From: DUML01 sp050949905
Lineage (GTDB): Bacteria; Bacillota; Desulfitobacteriia; Desulfitobacteriales; Syntrophobotulaceae
NCBI GenBank assembly: GCA_050949905.1
Contig: JBMNGP010000006.1
Location: forward strand, 386,912-450,911
Direction of reading: 5' to 3'
Length of the DNA stretch: 64,000 bases
The number at the start of each line of letters is the position of its first letter. Position 1 is the stretch's first letter. The position numbers were made by a program, and so were the translations under genes. The notes below the pieces were generated by a model, which ran no database searches, had not been told where the DNA came from, and saw only the letters and a program-made list of their open reading frames with translations. This document shows positions 36,744 to 44,096 of this stretch, one piece after another.

Positions 36744-37205
36744 ATGAAAAATAACGAGGGGCGACCGAAAATGTCTATTTCCATACCTCAATATAATATT
36801 AGGGACACTAAGAAATATTATTCCGAGCTAAATAATATGGCTTTAATGGGTCTCGAAATAATAACCTATAACGCCAACAATGAAAAGGAAAAAGTTTCCC
36901 ACATCAAAACGACTTATCTTGATCAGCTCTTAACTGCCTTACCATTTAACCCTTCCTTGGAACTAGACGAAGAATTAGGCATTTATACATTATCTCTCCC
37001 TGAAGTAGATCTCTATGGTGAAGGCCGTTCTCCAGATGAAGCTGTTGAAAATCTGCTGGAAAGCATTTTAACCTTTCTTGCTATTTATATTGAAAAAATT
37101 GACATCTTCTCCAAAGTGGAATCCGAAACTAAACAACTATATCTTTTAAAACTGCTTAGATGTAATGGAGATAAAGAAAAAATCAGAAAAGAGATCGGTT
37201 ACTAA
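36744..37205 (+). CDS. HicB-like antitoxin candidate
   Basis: A 153-residue protein preceded by a GAGGTGAG site. The C-terminal half contains LGIYTLSLPEVDLYGEGRSP and DEAVENLLESILTF, which follow the HicB pattern of a partial RNase H-like fold (strand, glycine turn, then an Asp/Glu-Ala-x-x-N-Leu helix). The N-terminal half (about 1-75) has no recognised domain and could be the DNA-binding or oligomerising part. Its stop overlaps the next gene's start by one base (TAATG), so both are translated together. Antitoxin role is inferred from gene layout, size and the palindrome upstream. Confidence 0.55.
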   Translation: MKNNEGRPKMSISIPQYNIRDTKKYYSELNNMALMGLEIITYNANNEKEKVSHIKTTYLDQLLTALPFNPSLELDEELGIYTLSLPEVDLYGEGRSPDEAVENLLESILTFLAIYIEKIDIFSKVESETKQLYLLKLLRCNGDKEKIRKEIGY

Positions 37206-37444
37206 TGCCTATTCGCTTTAATCAAGGAGAGATAAAAAGACTATTGTCTCATTTCCGGATGAAGCCCGAAAAAGCTTCTCAGATCTATCTTGGTCTGGGC
37301 AAAGATGGTATTTGGCGAACCTGCAAATTCGATTACCATAAAGATAAGGATCCCGTCGCAACGGGTACGGCCAAGATAATTGCCACTTCCTTGAAATTTA
37401 AAGACGTCAAGGAAATGAAGGATTATATTAATAGGCACTTGTAA
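37205..37444 (+). CDS. HicA-like toxin candidate, 79 residues
   Basis: Small basic protein. It reads IKRLLSHFRMKPEKASQIYL near the start, then GIWRTCKFDYHKDKDPV and TGTAKIIATSLKF, ending in KEMKDYINRHL. Size and the strand-His-Pro order are loosely like HicA dsRBD-fold toxins, but the usual GSH motif is missing (GIW in its place). It may therefore be a divergent toxin or a different partner protein. Start and upstream stop share TAATG. The 3' end overlaps the convergent LCP gene by 17 bases. Confidence 0.5.
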   Translation: MPIRFNQGEIKRLLSHFRMKPEKASQIYLGLGKDGIWRTCKFDYHKDKDPVATGTAKIIATSLKFKDVKEMKDYINRHL

Positions 37445-38693
37445 AATAAGCTGTTACAAAAATTTGAAGTCCGTGTGGATTTGGAGTGCTCACCGCCGAA
37501 CCCAGCAGAAACATCCGGGAACTGTATTTTAAGATCTCCCGCTCTGTCAGTTTCTCATTTTCCCCTTCCCCCGGCGGGCTGTCTTCTATCCTGACAATGT
37601 TGACATCTTCTACAGAAATGTCGGTTGTATAAGGATTGACAGTACTATTCACCATATCGACCACTCCTTCCGGCGAGAGGAACAGGTAATTTTGTCCCCG
37701 ATAGTAACCGTCAGCTAGGTGCGGCAGGGTTTGTACTGTGATATCTGTTTCCGGGTTAAGCTTAATTGCCTGCTGGGCAAACCATTGCAGGTCTCGTAAT
37801 CCGATATCAGTTTTGACACTTTGGCTGAATATTTCGATGAAAGTACCTATCTTGGGAATATTGGCTGGAGATAAGATTCTCTTAGCCAACTCTTTTAAAA
37901 ATTTCTGCTGGATCTGCATCCTGCCCAGGTCAGCACTGGGATAACCCCGGAATCTGACCAGCTGGAGGGCTTTATCCCCGTCTAAAAGCTGCAATCCTTT
38001 TTGCAGATGGATGTGCAGGTTCTGAGTGCCATCATCCATATCCATGTCCTGAGGCACATCAAATTCCACTCCCCCTACGGCATCCACTAGTTTTGGGAAG
38101 GCCTCCAGATCCACCCGCACGGAATACTGGGGCGCAAATCCCAGAATGGACTCCAGCTGCCTTTTCAGTTCCTTTGTTCCGCCGTTGGCATAAGCGACAT
38201 TAATCTTCTTATAATCACCGGGCACATCGACCTGCGAATCTCTCGGAACCGAAACAATATTGACTTTGTTGGCCGCCGTATCAAAGGAAGCCACCATAAT
38301 GGTATCGGTATGATAACCATCATAATCTGTTCCTGTCAGGACAAAGGTATAAAAATTTTCCTTATACTGTTTAGGAGGCTTGGCAGGCTTTTCTTCGTCG
38401 GTCTGATCTGTGGTACCCTCGGCAGTTTCTCCCTTTCCTTCAGTCGTTTCCTCTGTTGTCCCTGCTGTCCCTTTATCCCCTTCTGTTAGAGAATTATCTG
38501 GCGTTACATCCGTAACCTCTTCCTGCCGGCCTTGATCCTGCGGAGGCAACTCCGGCGGCCGGCTTAGGTAGGCGCTGAAAGCTATTCCCGAGATAATAAG
38601 AATGGGCAGAAGCGCCAGGATAATGGTTAAAAACAAGTTCCGCGGCTTGTGTCTGGGCTCTTTCTTTGGTTTTTGGCCTTTGGCATGCAACAT
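37428..38693 (-). CDS. LCP family cell-wall ligase (LytR-CpsA-Psr)
   Basis: Membrane-anchored phosphotransferase of 421 residues that attaches teichoic acid or other polymers to peptidoglycan. The N-terminus is basic, then one span (about 23-45, LTIILALLPILIISGIAFSA), then a Thr/Glu-rich linker (about 55-105). The LCP core follows: FVLTGTDYDGYHTDTIMVAS, IVSVPRDSQVDVPG, INVAYANGG and LQLVRFRGYPSADLGRMQIQ, including the conserved Arg and Asp residues that bind the polyprenyl phosphate. Its last codons overlap the convergent HicA-like gene. Confidence 0.93.
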   Translation of the reverse strand: MLHAKGQKPKKEPRHKPRNLFLTIILALLPILIISGIAFSAYLSRPPELPPQDQGRQEEVTDVTPDNSLTEGDKGTAGTTEETTEGKGETAEGTTDQTDEEKPAKPPKQYKENFYTFVLTGTDYDGYHTDTIMVASFDTAANKVNIVSVPRDSQVDVPGDYKKINVAYANGGTKELKRQLESILGFAPQYSVRVDLEAFPKLVDAVGGVEFDVPQDMDMDDGTQNLHIHLQKGLQLLDGDKALQLVRFRGYPSADLGRMQIQQKFLKELAKRILSPANIPKIGTFIEIFSQSVKTDIGLRDLQWFAQQAIKLNPETDITVQTLPHLADGYYRGQNYLFLSPEGVVDMVNSTVNPYTTDISVEDVNIVRIEDSPPGEGENEKLTEREILKYSSRMFLLGSAVSTPNPHGLQIFVTAYFTSAY

Positions 38694-38709
38694 CTCTTAA
38701 CTACTCCTA

Positions 38710-38767
38710 AATTTAGTAATAACTTACTCTATCCTTTAAATTTAGTAATAATTTATTCTATCTTTTT
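38710..38767. repeat. 29-bp imperfect tandem duplication at the Nudix gene end
   Basis: AAATTTAGTAATAA begins units at 38710 and 38739; the two 29-bp units differ at a few positions. The second copy covers the Nudix stop codon and its last codons. Confidence 0.85.
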
Positions 38768-39181
38768 GTCGGTGCGATTAGTTGCTTGGGTTTCTGCCAG
38801 CCTCTCGGCAACCTCCACATCGGCCGGACAAAAGGTATAAACTCGAAGTTCCTCCGGCTTCACCCATTTGATATCCTGGTGAACCTTCATCTTTAGTTCA
38901 CCGCCAATAATCTCCGTATTAAAGAAAGTAAACTCCATATCTTTGTCACCATAGTTATAAGAAGTCTGGGCAAAGACATCTTTTATTTTCAGGCGAAGCC
39001 CCAACTCTTCCCGGCATTCCCTTAGCAAACATTCTTCCAGGTTTTCCCCTTGCTCCAACTTTCCCCCGGGAAATTCCCAAAGACCGGAACAGCTTCCGCC
39101 CTCAGCCCGTCGGCAGATTAAAATCCGATCTCCCTTACGAATGATGGCTGCAGTAACATAAGCTGCGCTTTTCTTTCCCAT
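38753..39181 (-). CDS. Nudix hydrolase, MutT-like
   Basis: A nucleoside-triphosphate pyrophosphatase of 142 residues that probably cleans oxidised or non-canonical nucleotides. The Nudix box is complete: GGKLEQGENLEECLLRECRE followed by ELGL. AAIIRKGDRILICRRAEGG and GLWEFPG are MutT-typical. The frame opens nine bases earlier, but the ATG at 39181 has GGGGTGAAC upstream. It is unlinked to known repair genes apart from general proximity. Confidence 0.92.
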   Translation of the reverse strand: MGKKSAAYVTAAIIRKGDRILICRRAEGGSCSGLWEFPGGKLEQGENLEECLLRECREELGLRLKIKDVFAQTSYNYGDKDMEFTFFNTEIIGGELKMKVHQDIKWVKPEELRVYTFCPADVEVAERLAETQATNRTDKKIE

Positions 39182-39246
39182 GCAGTTCACCCCAAATATG
39201 GCTACCTTTATTTTTCAGCAATAACACTCAATATATAACTCTATGA

Positions 39247-40299
39247 TCATTCCACTGCTGCTAAAAGTTGATCTGAGATTTTTAAGATTATCTCCGCCAA
39301 TTCAATCCTCTCAGGCCATTTTTCCGGAATTCCTTCCAGGCCTAGATAAGCACCCACAATATTGCCACATAGCGAGCCTGTGCTGTCACTGTCTCCGCTG
39401 TGGTTAACAGCCAGGCAGACAGCTTTGGAAAAATCATCAGGTGATTTAAGTGCGCAATAAAGGGCTATAGCTAAAGCCTCTTCCCCTACCCAACCTGCAC
39501 CCAGTTCCTGAATAGCTTTGGAAGGGCTAATGTTTTCATCTGCCAGGATTATCGCCCTATAAAGAGCTTCCGAGCATTCTTCCTGTTTTTCATAGTTATT
39601 TAAATTTTTTAATGCTCCCAGAGCCGCCTCCCTTATGCTTAAACCTCTGATGATTTCGGCAATTATGTAGGCCAAAGCCCCGGCAGAAAGATAACCGCTG
39701 GGGTGCCCATGGGTAATGGCCGCAGATTCGGCACCAATTTGAAAAGCACTCTCCGGTGATCTGTAAAAGTATAACCCAACTGGGGCTGCACGCATCACAC
39801 CGCCGCAGCCTTTGCTGTTGTTAACCTTATTAGCAAGATTGCCATATTGTTGATTTTTGCTGGCAGCCAGCGAAGATAAGCAAGTATTCCCAGGAGCTCT
39901 TTGCACAAAGAGTTCACGCATAGCCAGAAGTTCTGTCTTACAATCCAGGTTCTCGTCTTTTAGGATCCAATGATAGCTTTCATCGCCCAGTTTTCCGGTT
40001 TGAGTATAAAGCCAGCGCTGATAGGAGTAAAAAAGACAATCGGCATAACTGCAGATTCCTCTTTCCCGGCCGCGCGCATCTGCCCATAACATTCCTTCGG
40101 CTGTAAATAAAGTCATATGCGTATCATCGGAAATAACTGCCCTGCCGCTTGGCTGAGCATAGCTTAAGTCTTTGATGCCATCCTGGCCGTATTTTTGCTT
40201 AATCCGCTCCATGCTCATAAACTCCACCGGATAGCCGAGAGCATCCCCTATTGCCCCGCCAATTAAACATCCCCGAAAATGCGCTTGATTATTCTTCAT
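39247..40299 (-). CDS. ADP-ribosylglycohydrolase family protein
   Basis: A 350-residue member of the DraG/ARH fold that removes ADP-ribose from proteins or nucleic acids, or cleaves related nucleosides. The metal ligands appear in FRGCLIGGAIGDALGYPVEF, SDDTHMTLF and the C-terminal NHSGDSDSTGSLCGN, in correct order. The helix VAVNHSGDSD holds the di-magnesium site. Its ATG overlaps the lipoprotein gene end by 11 bases, so it is the last gene of the unit that includes the two-component system. No ADP-ribosyltransferase gene is seen nearby. Confidence 0.92.
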   Translation of the reverse strand: MKNNQAHFRGCLIGGAIGDALGYPVEFMSMERIKQKYGQDGIKDLSYAQPSGRAVISDDTHMTLFTAEGMLWADARGRERGICSYADCLFYSYQRWLYTQTGKLGDESYHWILKDENLDCKTELLAMRELFVQRAPGNTCLSSLAASKNQQYGNLANKVNNSKGCGGVMRAAPVGLYFYRSPESAFQIGAESAAITHGHPSGYLSAGALAYIIAEIIRGLSIREAALGALKNLNNYEKQEECSEALYRAIILADENISPSKAIQELGAGWVGEEALAIALYCALKSPDDFSKAVCLAVNHSGDSDSTGSLCGNIVGAYLGLEGIPEKWPERIELAEIILKISDQLLAAVE

Positions 40300-41878
40300 A
40301 ACTCAGCACCCCTTTTGATTCGACTGCACCATAAGCAAGAAACGCTTTCTCCCAGCTGTCCACATAGGAGCCTGTCGCCCATTCGGCCATGACTATGGCC
40401 GTCCCTTCAGGCAGTTCAAACACCGCCAAAGGTTTGCCTGCCAATTGTTCTCCACGAATGGCGAAAATATATAATTTATTTTTGGTTTTAATCAGCGCGA
40501 TATCTTTATTGGGCGAGGTATAAGCATCTACGGCATCCGGGACACGATCTTTGATGTTTCGCCAGCTCAGAGTCAAAGTATCGTAAATAATCAAATTGGG
40601 CGGCGGGATGATGTTGAGATGAAAGTCATAATGGGTTAACTTAGCGCCTCTTTGGTAGTTAATCCTCCCTACCAGATACCAATGGCCGTTCTTACGCGCC
40701 AGACCGATATTTTCCCCGAGAATATCCTCGGCTATCACAGTATTCCCTTGCTGGCGTAAGGCTCTAACCAGTTGTTCTCTCGTTCCTTGATAAACTTCTA
40801 ACCCCTTATTTCCTACCAAGTCGGAAACCTTAATCCCTTCAGGTGCTGATAATTTGTCAACCGGCAGAATCCGCAACTCACTCTTGCCGCTGGTCTCCAC
40901 CTCAAGAGCTACATAATCATTGCCAATATAAACAATGCTTTTTGCAGCCGGTTCGAACTGAGCTTCAGCTGTAAGCTTCTGCTCTTCTTCGTCTGCTATC
41001 CCTTCGTTATTTAACTTCCTTTCCAGGGATAAGATTCCCGGAGAGTCTATCCAAGCCGGCTGCATGACCGGAACCTTGGTCGTTACATCCCGGGCTATCA
41101 AAATGTTGGCTGTTTTTCCTTGGGAGGAAACATCCTGAACTTTAAGTTCCCAAAAGCCGCTGCTTCTGGGGAAGAAAACATCTTGAGCCTCCAAGGGGGG
41201 ATGAAGCAACTGTCGGTGGGCGTCCACCCACAAGGTTTTATAGGTATAGCCACTGTCTGAAGGAATCTTCAGTCCTAAGAGGACGCCTGAGATCCCTTCA
41301 TTACTATCCTCATTTATACCGCCTACTTGGGGACCCACAGCCTTGAGAGAGCTATCAGCCTTATCCGCAACCTTTTTTAAAAGAAAAGCCTGGTTTTGTA
41401 CAAAGGAAATCATCCTAGCTTCATCGATTTTCATAAACTCCCCCAGAAAATTGGCCGCCGTATAGACGGTTATGACCTCAACCTCTTGGGTATCCGGGAG
41501 GAGAAGATCGGAAAGGGAGATATATTTAGTGAGCAAATAGTTAGCTGTATTGACCCGCTTGATTTTGTAAGATGGTTTGTCCCAAACATGGCCGCCGAAT
41601 AAGGCAGCACCCACAGTAAACTGAGCGCTACTCCCCAGCCATTGCTGAGTTGTATCTTTCATATTCCCATAAATACTTAATTCCTCCATGACCTCCCATT
41701 TGCCTTCCAAGGGACAGTGCTTTAAAGTCGGAGGGATGATCTTTCCGGCCGAAGCGCCCTGAGGATTGGTACACCCACCTAGAAACAGAACTAAGAACAG
41801 AATCAAGAGGAGCAGGCTTTTCTTAAATATGGGAATGCACCTCTTTCGGTAGAGTAACCACAACGGTAGTGCCAACAT
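40289..41878 (-). CDS. Large lipoprotein of unknown function
   Basis: Secreted lipoprotein of about 510-529 residues. A basic n-region (YRKRCIPIFKKS) leads into a hydrophobic core ending in the lipobox LFLGGC. The rest has no domain I can name; it contains beta-rich text with repeated KL-YIF and VALEVET-like strands. The start is uncertain: ATG 41878 or TTG 41863 lie inside the histidine kinase gene. The AGAGGTG site sits further in and would fit only a non-standard ATT or ATA start. Co-transcription with the two-component system suggests it is either a target or an accessory sensor. Confidence 0.7.
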   Translation of the reverse strand: MLALPLWLLYRKRCIPIFKKSLLLLILFLVLFLGGCTNPQGASAGKIIPPTLKHCPLEGKWEVMEELSIYGNMKDTTQQWLGSSAQFTVGAALFGGHVWDKPSYKIKRVNTANYLLTKYISLSDLLLPDTQEVEVITVYTAANFLGEFMKIDEARMISFVQNQAFLLKKVADKADSSLKAVGPQVGGINEDSNEGISGVLLGLKIPSDSGYTYKTLWVDAHRQLLHPPLEAQDVFFPRSSGFWELKVQDVSSQGKTANILIARDVTTKVPVMQPAWIDSPGILSLERKLNNEGIADEEEQKLTAEAQFEPAAKSIVYIGNDYVALEVETSGKSELRILPVDKLSAPEGIKVSDLVGNKGLEVYQGTREQLVRALRQQGNTVIAEDILGENIGLARKNGHWYLVGRINYQRGAKLTHYDFHLNIIPPPNLIIYDTLTLSWRNIKDRVPDAVDAYTSPNKDIALIKTKNKLYIFAIRGEQLAGKPLAVFELPEGTAIVMAEWATGSYVDSWEKAFLAYGAVESKGVLSYEE

Positions 41879-43217
41879 TCAGCTCGCTGCTAATATCCAG
41901 CCGCCCTCCCATAAGGGTGACAATCTCCTCACAAATAGATAAACCGATTCCGTTCTTGGAATGCGAACTCTTGCCTTTATAAAACTTTTCTTTGACCATG
42001 GGCAGCTCCTGGGCGGCAATGCCGCATCCGCTGTCGGTAATCGTAAACTTTAATTCTTCTTCCAGAACCTGGGCTTGAAAGCGTACAAAACCTCCGGCAG
42101 GTGTAAAATTAAAAGCATTATCCAGGATGTTAATAAACACCTGTTTCAAGCGGTTGGCATCTGTTAATAAATTAGGCAGATTTTCCGAGTATTCTACAAA
42201 AAACCGGATATTCTCCCGGGTAGCTCGCGGTGTCAGCTGTTTACGGATATGTTCCATAAGGTTAGCTAGACTCACAGTTTCATATTCCAATTTAAACCGA
42301 CCGGAAACAAATTTGGAAAGATCCAAGAGTTCCTCCACCATGCGGGTAAGCCGTTCACTTTCCTTGGCAATAATGCCCAGGCCGTCCTTTAACATCTCTT
42401 TCTGCTGAAATTTTTCACTTTGCAAGGTGATTGCCCAGCCCATAATCGAAGTTAAGGGTGTGCGCAATTCGTGAGACACCGAAGATATAAAATCATTCTT
42501 CAGTTTTTCCTTTTTAGTAATTTCATCAGCCATGTAATTTAGGGTTTCTGCCAGCTTGCCAATTTCATCATCCTTCTCTTTTTGGCATTTGATTTGAAAA
42601 TTTCCTGCAGCCATGCTCTCAGCAACACCTGTCACTTCCTTCAAAGGGACAAGAATGGTGTTAGCCAAAAAGATGCTTAGCAGACCAACAATCAGAACTA
42701 CAAAAAGGCCGATGGCAATGAAGACTTTCGCCGTACTGCGGATTTCCTGGTCTATGGCGGCGGTAGAAGCAATAAAGCGCAAAGCTCCGACAATCTCCCC
42801 GTTGGCCTTTAACGGATAAGCAACGGCCATTACTTTTTGGCCGTTTAATTCTCCGACCCATTCTCCCGTTCTGTCATTTAAGGCCTGGCGAATATCGTCG
42901 GTGGGCGCCTTTACTTCCGGTATTGTTCCCAGGGAGTCCATCACAATTTTTCCCGCCTGGTCAATAATCTGCACCTCAGCATTGCTTTGGTTCCAAAAGG
43001 CATCCACATTGTATAAAATATTGTCCTCCAGGGAGGTATCAGAGTAGTATTTGGCATACATATCAGCACTGATTTTTATCTGGCTGGTCAAACTGCCTTT
43101 TAAGCTGCCGTAATAATTTTGCTGGACGGTATAGATGAGCAATACTTCCAGAATAGTAACCGAAATGACGATAACGGCCATGAAGTAGGCCGTGAGTCTT
43201 CCCCGTATCCCTTTCAT
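41823..43217 (-). CDS. Sensor histidine kinase, OmpR-linked type
   Basis: Membrane kinase of 464 residues. Two spans (about 8-28 and 165-190) enclose a Cache-like extracytoplasmic domain (VDAFWNQSNAEVQIIDQAGK). A HAMP linker follows (LVPLKEVTGVAESMAAGNF), then the phosphoacceptor His in SSVSHELRTPLTSIMGWAIT and the ATP-binding N, G1 and G2 boxes (VFINILDNAFNFTP, ITDSGCGIAAQE, KNGIGLSICEEIV). The ATG at 43217 overlaps the regulator stop as ATGA and is preferred to the frame opening at 43265. The signal sensed is unknown. Confidence 0.94.
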   Translation of the reverse strand: MKGIRGRLTAYFMAVIVISVTILEVLLIYTVQQNYYGSLKGSLTSQIKISADMYAKYYSDTSLEDNILYNVDAFWNQSNAEVQIIDQAGKIVMDSLGTIPEVKAPTDDIRQALNDRTGEWVGELNGQKVMAVAYPLKANGEIVGALRFIASTAAIDQEIRSTAKVFIAIGLFVVLIVGLLSIFLANTILVPLKEVTGVAESMAAGNFQIKCQKEKDDEIGKLAETLNYMADEITKKEKLKNDFISSVSHELRTPLTSIMGWAITLQSEKFQQKEMLKDGLGIIAKESERLTRMVEELLDLSKFVSGRFKLEYETVSLANLMEHIRKQLTPRATRENIRFFVEYSENLPNLLTDANRLKQVFINILDNAFNFTPAGGFVRFQAQVLEEELKFTITDSGCGIAAQELPMVKEKFYKGKSSHSKNGIGLSICEEIVTLMGGRLDISSELNVGTTVVVTLPKEVHSHI

Positions 43218-43927
43218 GGCGTTCTCCTGCCGGGCGCCGGCTGCCAGCGGTAGCCGGACCCCCAAACGGTTTTAATATATTCCGGCTCGGACGGGTTATC
43301 CTCGATTTTTTCCCGCAGCCGTCTGATATGAACATCCAAGGTTTTGGTATCGCCAAAATAATCTTCTCCCCAAATGGCATTGAGGATTTCATTTCTTTTC
43401 AGAGCTTTCCCCGGATTTTCCATAAACATTTTTAATAAGGAAAATTCTATCGGAGTCAGTTCCACTTCCCTCTCATCTTTGTGCAGTTTATTGGCGGCAA
43501 TATCCAGGTACAAGCTGCCATAAGCATAAACTTGCTTATTTCCCTGAAAAGACTCCCTGCGCCTGAGCATAGCCTTGATTCGGGCAATTAGTTCAAAGGG
43601 ATTAAAGGGTTTAACCATATAATCGTCCGCCCCCAGCTCCAGACCCAGGATTTTATCCGAATCCTGACTCTTGGCCGTTAAGATGATAATAAGGGTTTCC
43701 GGAGCCATCTCGCGTACTCTTTGGCAGACTTCAAGCCCGTCCATCCCCGGCAGCATCAAGTCCAATACCAGCACATCGGGAGAAAAGGTCTTTAACTGGG
43801 CGAGCGCTTCTTCTCCGCTTACCGCTTCCCCAACTGCATAACCGGCCGCCTCCAAGTTAAGCGTAATAAACCGCCGGATAGAATCTTCATCTTCAACAAC
43901 CAGTACCTTGGTCTTCCAAGCGCTCAT
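43214..43927 (-). CDS. OmpR-family response regulator
   Basis: A 237-residue transcription regulator. The receiver domain has the acidic pair in LVVEDEDS, the phospho-acceptor Asp in PDVLVLDLMLPGMDG, the Thr in IIILTAKSQ and the Lys in YMVKPFNPFEL. The winged-helix domain includes ELTPIEFSLLKMFMENPGKA and TLDVHIRRLREKIEDNP. It forms an operon with the kinase, the lipoprotein and the ADP-ribosylglycohydrolase. On the minus strand a TATAAT at 44015-44010 lies beside the tandem repeat at 44029-44096, which therefore occupies the -35 area. Confidence 0.94.
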   Translation of the reverse strand: MSAWKTKVLVVEDEDSIRRFITLNLEAAGYAVGEAVSGEEALAQLKTFSPDVLVLDLMLPGMDGLEVCQRVREMAPETLIIILTAKSQDSDKILGLELGADDYMVKPFNPFELIARIKAMLRRRESFQGNKQVYAYGSLYLDIAANKLHKDEREVELTPIEFSLLKMFMENPGKALKRNEILNAIWGEDYFGDTKTLDVHIRRLREKIEDNPSEPEYIKTVWGSGYRWQPAPGRRTP

Positions 43928-44028
43928 TGGAACTCCCCATTTCCAAAAATGATCCTGTTTGGCTTAAATGCTGGAATAAAATGTTTGCTGGAAAATACTC
44001 TTTTTCTATATTATAAAACATATTCCAG

Positions 44029-44096
44029 TCTAACCCTATTCCTATTCTAACCCTATTCCGATTCTAACTCTATTCCTGTTCTGACTCCGTTCCTAT
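44029..44096. repeat. Four tandem copies of a 17-bp unit
   Basis: Units start at 44029, 44046, 44063 and 44080 with the pattern TCTnACyCyrTTCCnrT. Three and a half copies encode the last 15 or so residues of the acyltransferase, including its stop. The first copy lies next to the promoter of the response regulator gene. Confidence 0.9.

Noticed and set aside
43994..44028. Search for a tRNA or small RNA in the spacer before the response regulator
   Set aside because: Only an AT-rich promoter-like segment and the tandem repeat are present.
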